Origin: Candidatus Aquidulcis sp.
GTDB taxonomy: Bacteria; Chloroflexota; Anaerolineae; UBA4142
Direction: 5' to 3'
Length of the DNA: 37,495 bases
Assembly (NCBI GenBank): GCA_020723345.1
Contig: DYJA01000065.1
Location: 1-37,495, forward strand
Below are positions 33,619 through 37,495 of this stretch, piece by piece; positions within the stretch are counted from its first letter, which is position 1, and each line of letters begins with the position of its first letter. Both the position numbers and the translations under genes were made by a program. The notes beneath the pieces are model-generated. The model was not told the origin of the DNA. It searched no databases and was given only the letters and a program-made list of their open reading frames with translations.

Positions 33619-34200
33619 TCAGAAAGACAATCGCTCGACCATGTTGGTCAGGTCGGTCATAAAAATGTTGACCGCGTCTTCACACTCGACGCGCGCGGTT
33701 GGCGTTTGAAGGGACGCAAGAAATCGTCTCAAGTACTGTTCCAGGATCCGTAGCAGCGCGCGGGTTACTTGGCGCAAATTTTCGCGTCGCCGGTCGGGTT
33801 CCCCTTCTGCGTTGGAATCCAATTTTGCGATGGCAGCAAGCGACAAGCGGTGATTTCGAACTTCGAGCAAACGGGCGAGCGGGTATGCGCTTTCGGTCTC
33901 GGCGCGGATCAATTCCAAGGTGGTTTTGCCTTCGCCCGCGAGCCGGATTTCTGTCGCCCAGAATTCCGTTTCATAAAATTGCGCCGCGCGGTTCGCCAGA
34001 TCAGCCAGGAGTTGTACGGCAAGCAGCGGATCCTTTTGGGCTGGGCGACTGCCCAGCTTGACCCGCATTTGTTCGAGACTGGCAAGCAAGAGAATCAATT
34101 TATTTTCTAACGCGCCATCTTTGGCGCGATCTTCAGGCGTCCAGACCGGCAGCATCTCGTTCGCGCGTCCTGAATCTTTCAAAACATCTTCCGTTGCCAC
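33619..34200 (-). CDS. Unknown all-helical protein in the chemosensory operon
   Basis: A 193-residue protein not recognised from any family. It is soluble, without signal peptide or membrane helix. Its pattern suggests several amphipathic helices, for example ALENKLILLLASLEQMRVKL (about 30-49), LLAVQLLADLANRAAQFYETEFWATEIRL, RLLEVRNHRLSLAAIAKL and a long RRRENLRQVTRALLRILEQYLRRFL helix. It has few Gly and no obvious catalytic motif. The GTG start has GAGGG six bases upstream. It lies between pilG and pilH and is co-directional with short gaps, so a scaffold, phosphatase or Hpt-like role in this pathway is possible; no HxxKG-type Hpt motif is present. Coding status is supported by context and ribosome-binding site. 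Confidence 0.75.
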   Translation of the reverse strand: MATEDVLKDSGRANEMLPVWTPEDRAKDGALENKLILLLASLEQMRVKLGSRPAQKDPLLAVQLLADLANRAAQFYETEFWATEIRLAGEGKTTLELIRAETESAYPLARLLEVRNHRLSLAAIAKLDSNAEGEPDRRRENLRQVTRALLRILEQYLRRFLASLQTPTARVECEDAVNIFMTDLTNMVERLSF

Positions 34201-34238
34201 GTTGCACCCTCAATGGTATGTTCCAAGCGGATGCGCTC

Positions 34239-34814
34239 TCAGATGATCGAGCGCGCGCGCTTGACTGGCTCTTGGGTTGGATCATTTTCCGATTGGGTTT
34301 TGTTTGCGTTTTCAGCGTCGATATATTTCTGAACGGTCTGCAATAGCGTAGTGGCTTCGAACGGTTTTGTAATATGGCTTGCCGCGCCCGCCGCGCGTCC
34401 ACGCACTTTGTCGAAAAAACCGTCTTTGCCGGAAAGCATGATCACGGGAATATGTTGGGTGGCGGGATTGCTCTTGACGATGCGACACAGTTGATAGCCA
34501 TCCATGCGCGGCATCGTAATATCGAGCAGAATCAAATTGGGGTGTGTATCGTTCACTTTGGCGAGTCCCTCCAAACCATCCGGTGCGGAGACGACGTGAT
34601 AGCCATGTTTCTCCAAGGTGATGGCGACCAACTTGCAAATCGTCGGGCTATCGTCGACGACCAGAATCTTTTTGGGGGACGCCGCGTTGCGCGTTGCTGG
34701 ATGCTGATTGGTCGCTTGCGCCGCCGCTTGGCGCTGCACGAGCCAATCCACTTGGCGTTTCAATTCGATGTCTGCGGAATGAATTTGCTGCGCGCGTTGC
34801 AGGTGGTGTGGCAT
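34239..34814 (-). CDS. pilG: Response regulator, PilG-like, with terminal extensions
   Basis: A 191-residue receiver protein. Residues 1-47 are a polar N-terminal extension. The receiver (48-168) has ILVVDDSPTICKLV, phospho-acceptor Asp98 in LILLDITMPRMDGYQLC, and VIMLSGKDGFFDKVRGRAAGAASHITKPF. The SGKDGFFDK segment is strikingly PilG-like. A charged C-terminal tail follows. In twitching systems PilG promotes pilus extension and cAMP signalling downstream of ChpA. It is the first signalling gene of the operon. ATG 34814; the ribosome-binding site is weak. Confidence 0.9.
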   Translation of the reverse strand: MPHHLQRAQQIHSADIELKRQVDWLVQRQAAAQATNQHPATRNAASPKKILVVDDSPTICKLVAITLEKHGYHVVSAPDGLEGLAKVNDTHPNLILLDITMPRMDGYQLCRIVKSNPATQHIPVIMLSGKDGFFDKVRGRAAGAASHITKPFEATTLLQTVQKYIDAENANKTQSENDPTQEPVKRARSII

Positions 34815-34892
34815 GATTTCTCAGTTCCCTTGAGGTGATTCGACCAGGAGGCGTTCCTTGCTATTTGCAATAGTTCGTTCGTGCCGGACAAA

Positions 34893-34935
34893 TATCGCAA
34901 CGGACAGGCAAAAGACAAACCCATCCGTTGCGATA
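34893..34935 (-). terminator. Hairpin after the second 54-residue protein gene, possible terminator
   Basis: A perfect 12-base inverted repeat (TATCGCAACGGA, 34893-34904, complement 34924-34935) with a 19-base loop, nine bases past the stop codon of the gene at 34944. On the minus strand only a short ATATTTGT follows, so termination is probably partial or the element works in RNA processing before pilG. Confidence 0.5.
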
Positions 34936-34943
34936 ACCGGCAA

Positions 34944-35108
34944 CTACTTGCCCTTTTCTTTGACGAACTGATCGATGCCCTCTTCTTTCCACACCTTCAA
35001 CGTCGCCTGATCCTTCGGATCGATTTTCACGCCGATGGCATTGACGGGGTAATCGTACCTCTTTTGAACTTCAATCCAATTCTTTTTGACGGCTGGATCC
35101 AACGGCAT
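34944..35108 (-). CDS. 54-residue protein of unknown function, second tandem copy
   Basis: A 54-codon gene with GGAGG nine bases before ATG 35108 and a TAG stop. The protein begins MPLDPAVKKNWIEV, has the central PVNAIGVKIDPKDQ and ends KEEGIDQFVKEKGK. It matches the neighbouring copy at 46 of 54 residues. About twenty codons differ silently, which indicates selection on the protein. It is soluble and highly charged, with likely helices at about 5-18 and 32-50. No family is recognised. It lies between two hairpins, upstream of the chemosensory operon. Confidence 0.8.
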   Translation of the reverse strand: MPLDPAVKKNWIEVQKRYDYPVNAIGVKIDPKDQATLKVWKEEGIDQFVKEKGK

Positions 35109-35132
35109 AAGGCGTTACCTCCCTTTTTCCCG

Positions 35133-35191
35133 AACCTTGCGAAGATTGAACTTGTTTCCGACTTTTCGTACCATCCAATCTTCGCAAGGTT
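35133..35191 (-). repeat. Long perfect hairpin between the tandem 54-residue protein genes
   Basis: A perfect 16-base inverted repeat (AACCTTGCGAAGATTG, 35133-35148, complement 35176-35191) with a 27-base loop. It begins 20 bases past the stop of the upstream small gene and ends just before the ribosome-binding site of the next. No T-tract follows on either strand, so an RNA processing, attenuation or dispersed palindromic element is more likely than a standard terminator. Confidence 0.65.
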
Positions 35192-35211
35192 TAGTCATCT
35201 CTGCCTAGCCC

Positions 35212-35376
35212 TTACTTTTTGCTTTCCTTTTGGAATTGGTCGATGCCTTCCTCCTTCCACACTTTTAATGTGGCTTGATCTTTCGGATCGATCTTGACGC
35301 CGATCGCGTTGACGGGAAAGTCGTACTTTTTCTGGATCTCAATCCAATTCTTTTTGATGGCTGGATCAACTGGCAT
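35212..35376 (-). CDS. 54-residue protein of unknown function, first tandem copy
   Basis: A 54-codon gene with AGGAGG eight bases before ATG 35376 and a TAA stop. The protein begins MPVDPAIKKNWIEI, shares PVNAIGVKIDPKDQATLKVW with the second copy, and ends QFQKESKK. Substitutions between copies are conservative over the first 47 residues (Val/Leu, Ile/Val, Lys/Arg, Phe/Tyr) and looser at the C-terminus. It has a strong ribosome-binding site, no signal peptide and no membrane segment. Function is unknown; an abundant small adaptor or stress-type protein is possible. A weak promoter candidate lies about 70 bases upstream. Confidence 0.82.
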   Translation of the reverse strand: MPVDPAIKKNWIEIQKKYDFPVNAIGVKIDPKDQATLKVWKEEGIDQFQKESKK

Positions 35377-35445
35377 GGTGGGTTCCTCCTGGAGTGAATG
35401 CGCCGAGGATAGGAAAACTCGGCAATCGGCTTTACCTCTACCGCT

Positions 35446-35474
35446 AATCTACAACGAAAAAAGGGCGGTACCAA
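35446..35474 (-). promoter_or_regulatory. Weak sigma70-type promoter candidate for the small tandem genes
   Basis: On the minus strand TTGGTA (35469-35474) and TAGATT (35446-35451) are 17 bases apart, each matching four of six consensus bases. The predicted leader of about 60 bases contains a small 6-base-stem hairpin (35402-35423). It is the best match seen in the 256-base gap between the peptidase gene and the small genes. Confidence 0.3.
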
Positions 35475-35572
35475 TCGGCATTCGCACCGAAAGATGAGGA
35501 AAAAAGTTCCGATGCGCGCTAGTACTTTGGGGGGATCGGACAAAGGGGGTATTGCGCGCTGGGATATAAATA

Positions 35573-35601
35573 CGATCGCGGCTCTGGATGAGCCGCGATC
35601 G
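35573..35601 (-). terminator. Intrinsic terminator of the M16 peptidase gene
   Basis: A perfect, GC-rich 12-base inverted repeat (CGATCGCGGCTC, 35573-35584, complement 35590-35601) with a five-base loop, about 30 bases past the peptidase stop. On the minus strand it is followed by TATTTATAT. It ends the single-gene peptidase transcript before the small tandem genes. Confidence 0.7.
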
Positions 35602-35632
35602 GTTGGCTTTACGAATTTGGAGGTCTTGACAG

Positions 35633-36937
35633 TTACTCGAAATCTTTCAATAACTTGGTCAACGAATCCTGATTAAAGTGATCGGGCGATTCCGGACTGG
35701 TCACGGCAATCGCGACCTGCCGCAGCGCGTCGATCAGAACTTGATTGGCGAGGTCTTGCGCCATCGCGTTATCGACCGCTTGAATTTGTTCCAGCACCTC
35801 GTCTGTAGAAATCGCTCGACCAAAGTACAATTCCTGGGTCGCCAAGCGACTCATGCGCGTGTGCGAACCTTCACCTGAAATGAGATGCTGTCCGCGAATT
35901 TGCATCTTGGCTTTGACCAGCTCTTCATCGTCGATTGGTTCTGCGCCGGTCAACACTTGCCACAGTTCGACGAGCGTCAATCCGAGTACGGAGGTGAGAT
36001 ATTCTGGCGCAGTACTTCCCGCGACCACCAACATTCCATCTTCGCGATAGGCGAGATATTCGGAACTGATCGAATAAACCAGTCCGCGGTTTTCGCGCAA
36101 TCGTCGGTACAGTCGCGAACTGATCCCGCCGCCCAAAACGTTGTTGAGTACGTGCAACACATAGCGACTGGGGTGAGCATACGGCAAAGCGCGCAAGCCC
36201 AGAGAAAAGTATGCCTGCGAGACCGGGCGATAATCCATTGCCACGCCGCCGGTGAAGGACGGGAGCGTCATCGGGCGTGGCTGGCTTTGCCCCAGCATTC
36301 GCCAGAACGCATCGCGAACCTGCGCGACGAAATCGGCGTGATTCACATTGCCTGCCGCCGCGATGATCAAGCGCTCCGGCAGGTAATTCGTTTGCGCAAA
36401 GTAGATCACATCTTCGCGCGTAAATCGCCGCACCGTTTCGGCTGAACCCGTAATGGGACGACCGAGGGGATGATCGCGCCAGCAAAAAGATTTGAGCAAA
36501 TCGTCGGCGCGTTGTTCGGGATCGTCGTTGCGTCCGGCGATCTCGCGCAAGATGGCATTCTTTTCGCGTTCCAAGCCCTCTTCAGGAAAGATGGAGTTGA
36601 GCAACAGATCGCCAAGTAGATCAATCGCATACGGCGCGTACTCGTCGAGCACCGTCGCGTAATAGCACATGTAATCCTTTGCGGTAAATGCGCCGATGCT
36701 TCCGCCCGCGCCATCCATCATCCGCGCAATTTGCATCGCATCGCGCCCGTGCGTGCCCAGAAACATGCCGTGCTCGATGAGATGCGACAAACCATATTGC
36801 GCTGGCGCTTCATCATACGGACCGGTATCGATCAAGCACGCCATGGCGATGGAGCGAATTCCTGGCATCGTTTCGGTAACTACTCGAACGCCATTCTCCA
36901 AAGTCGTCTTGCGAACTGCATTTTCGCGCTCAAGCAT
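35633..36937 (-). CDS. M16-family zinc metallopeptidase (insulinase-like, processing-peptidase type)
   Basis: A 434-residue peptidase. The inverted zinc motif HLIEH is at 52-56 (His52, Glu55, His56), with the third ligand Glu132 in NAILREIAG. FTAKDYMCYYATVL and the C-terminal half with RLYRRLRENRGLVYSISSEY are family-typical. It is a cytoplasmic-looking single-chain M16B member without signal peptide; the substrate is unknown. The open frame reaches 36997, but the promoter lies at 36980-37008. The ATG at 36937 has AGGAG just upstream, which fixes the start. No second M16 gene is adjacent in the window. Confidence 0.92.
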   Translation of the reverse strand: MLERENAVRKTTLENGVRVVTETMPGIRSIAMACLIDTGPYDEAPAQYGLSHLIEHGMFLGTHGRDAMQIARMMDGAGGSIGAFTAKDYMCYYATVLDEYAPYAIDLLGDLLLNSIFPEEGLEREKNAILREIAGRNDDPEQRADDLLKSFCWRDHPLGRPITGSAETVRRFTREDVIYFAQTNYLPERLIIAAAGNVNHADFVAQVRDAFWRMLGQSQPRPMTLPSFTGGVAMDYRPVSQAYFSLGLRALPYAHPSRYVLHVLNNVLGGGISSRLYRRLRENRGLVYSISSEYLAYREDGMLVVAGSTAPEYLTSVLGLTLVELWQVLTGAEPIDDEELVKAKMQIRGQHLISGEGSHTRMSRLATQELYFGRAISTDEVLEQIQAVDNAMAQDLANQVLIDALRQVAIAVTSPESPDHFNQDSLTKLLKDFE

Positions 36938-36979
36938 GAGTCTCCTCGTTTGTGTCGCTTGAAACATGTTGGTGGCGCA

Positions 36980-37008
36980 AGAATACTCGTTAATCAACCC
37001 GGAGTCAA
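36980..37008 (-). promoter_or_regulatory. Sigma70-type promoter of the M16 peptidase gene
   Basis: A -35 TTGACT (37003-37008) and a -10 TATTCT (36980-36985) with a 17-base spacer on the minus strand, predicting a start near 36973 and a leader of about 36 bases. The spacer contains the near-palindrome GTTGATTAAC. The upstream gene ends at a strong terminator, so a promoter is needed here. Confidence 0.6.
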
Positions 37009-37124
37009 ATCAATCGGCGCTGGACACGAATGGCACAAGATGGAGACATGCTCATGCTTGTCACAGTTACCTCGTGTGCGGTCGTCGGTCTCGACGGCGC
37101 GCACGTCGAGGTCCAAGTCGATTG

Positions 37125-37160
37125 AAAAAACCACCCGGCAATTTCAAATTGCTGGGTGGT
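37125..37160 (-). terminator. Intrinsic terminator of panB
   Basis: A 15-base stem with one mismatch (ACCACCC-x-GCAATTT against AAATTGC-x-GGGTGGT) and a very short loop, followed on the minus strand by TTTTTTC. It lies about 65 bases after the panB stop. The remaining bases of the 289-base gap up to the peptidase gene hold only the promoter described separately. Confidence 0.88.
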
Positions 37161-37226
37161 ATTCGAAGGCGACAGGGGAACGCTTCCGAGACAGAAAAGC
37201 AAACTCCTACGTACCTCGGATAGATC

Positions 37227-37495
37227 TCATTGCCCCATTAATCTCACTAACTCCGCGTACTCGTCGTCTTTCATCCCGAACCAGTTCTCCGGTTGTGGGA
37301 ATTGTTTTGACGCGACCTCGGCGACGTACTGCTTCAACCCATCGCCGATGACCTGCCCCGCGTTGCCGAATACTTTTGCCATCTTCGGTTTGAACTTGGG
37401 GTACAGCCCGAACATGTCGTGGAAGATCAAGAGTTGCCCATGCGCGTTCGGTCCCGAACCGAGCGAAATGATCGGGATGCTCGCGTGTTTCGTGA
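37227..37495 (-). CDS. panB: 3-methyl-2-oxobutanoate hydroxymethyltransferase, C-terminal part
   Basis: The last 89 codons of a gene that begins beyond the right edge. The visible protein reads KHASIPIISLGSGPNAHGQL, then LIFHDMFGLYPKFKPKMAKV, and ends in a tail containing QFPQPENWFGM. This matches the PanB C-terminus (GxGxGPxxxGQ...HDxxGL). PanB transfers a hydroxymethyl group from methylenetetrahydrofolate to 2-oxoisovalerate, the first committed step of pantothenate synthesis. The stop is TGA at 37229-37227, followed by an intrinsic terminator. It is unrelated to the neighbouring signalling genes. Confidence 0.92.
   Translation of the reverse strand, partial: TKHASIPIISLGSGPNAHGQLLIFHDMFGLYPKFKPKMAKVFGNAGQVIGDGLKQYVAEVASKQFPQPENWFGMKDDEYAELVRLMGQ

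Noticed and set aside
36938-36997. N-terminal extension of the M16 peptidase frame up to 36997
   Set aside because: The promoter -10 and spacer lie inside this stretch, and the ATG at 36937 has a proper ribosome-binding site.

Overview
The window looks like chromosome from a Chloroflexota (Anaerolineae-like) bacterium. This is inferred from Thr-Pro-Thr-rich linkers in a membrane-anchored surface protein, from the mix of protein families, and from the codon style. It was not tested by a database search. Every supported gene lies on the minus strand, so transcription runs from high to low coordinates. Several ORF starts were moved to internal ATG/GTG codons where a Shine-Dalgarno sequence, a promoter or a stop/start overlap decides the matter.

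Right end (37495 to about 35570): the 3' end of panB with a strong terminator, then a single M16-family zinc peptidase gene with its own sigma70-type promoter and terminator.

Middle right (35376 to 22380): two tandem genes for nearly identical 54-residue proteins of unknown function are each followed by a long hairpin. After them comes a complete chemosensory operon. Its gene order, PilG-like regulator, PilH-like regulator, CheW, PilJ-like receptor, CheR, CheA with two Hpt domains and a receiver, CheB, then a double CheW, matches pilGHIJK-chpABC of the pseudomonad twitching system. Two genes are inserted: an unknown helical 193-residue protein between the regulators, and a ParA-like ATPase directly before a CheW with a long disordered N-terminus. 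The last pair resembles the ParC/ParP idea of positioning receptor arrays.

Middle (22361 to 19261): a two-component pair, made of a receiver-PAS-HisKA_3 sensor kinase and a NarL-type regulator. It has its own apparent leaderless promoter and ends at a textbook terminator.

Left half (18998 to 1): a Wzx/Wzy-type exopolysaccharide locus. It holds a Wzc-like ATPase lacking the C-terminal tyrosine tail, a BcsB-like anchored protein with an inserted DUF11 domain, a priming sugar-phosphate transferase, and a WbpB-D-E-A set for a diacetamido uronic acid nucleotide sugar. A UDP-sugar 4-epimerase, the Wzy polymerase and the Wzx flippase follow, then CapE-CapF-CapG for UDP-N-acetyl-L-fucosamine, and a large secreted beta-helix protein. 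No glycosyltransferase other than the priming enzyme is present, so these probably continue past the left edge, where a ribosome-binding site and TTG start are visible.

Working model (inference): surface or pilus signals enter the Pil-Chp-like pathway, and the NarL-type pair between the two loci may link signalling to production of an exopolysaccharide carrying FucNAc and a diacetamido uronic acid. The polysaccharide genes look less GC-rich than the chemosensory genes by eye, as is common for surface-sugar loci.
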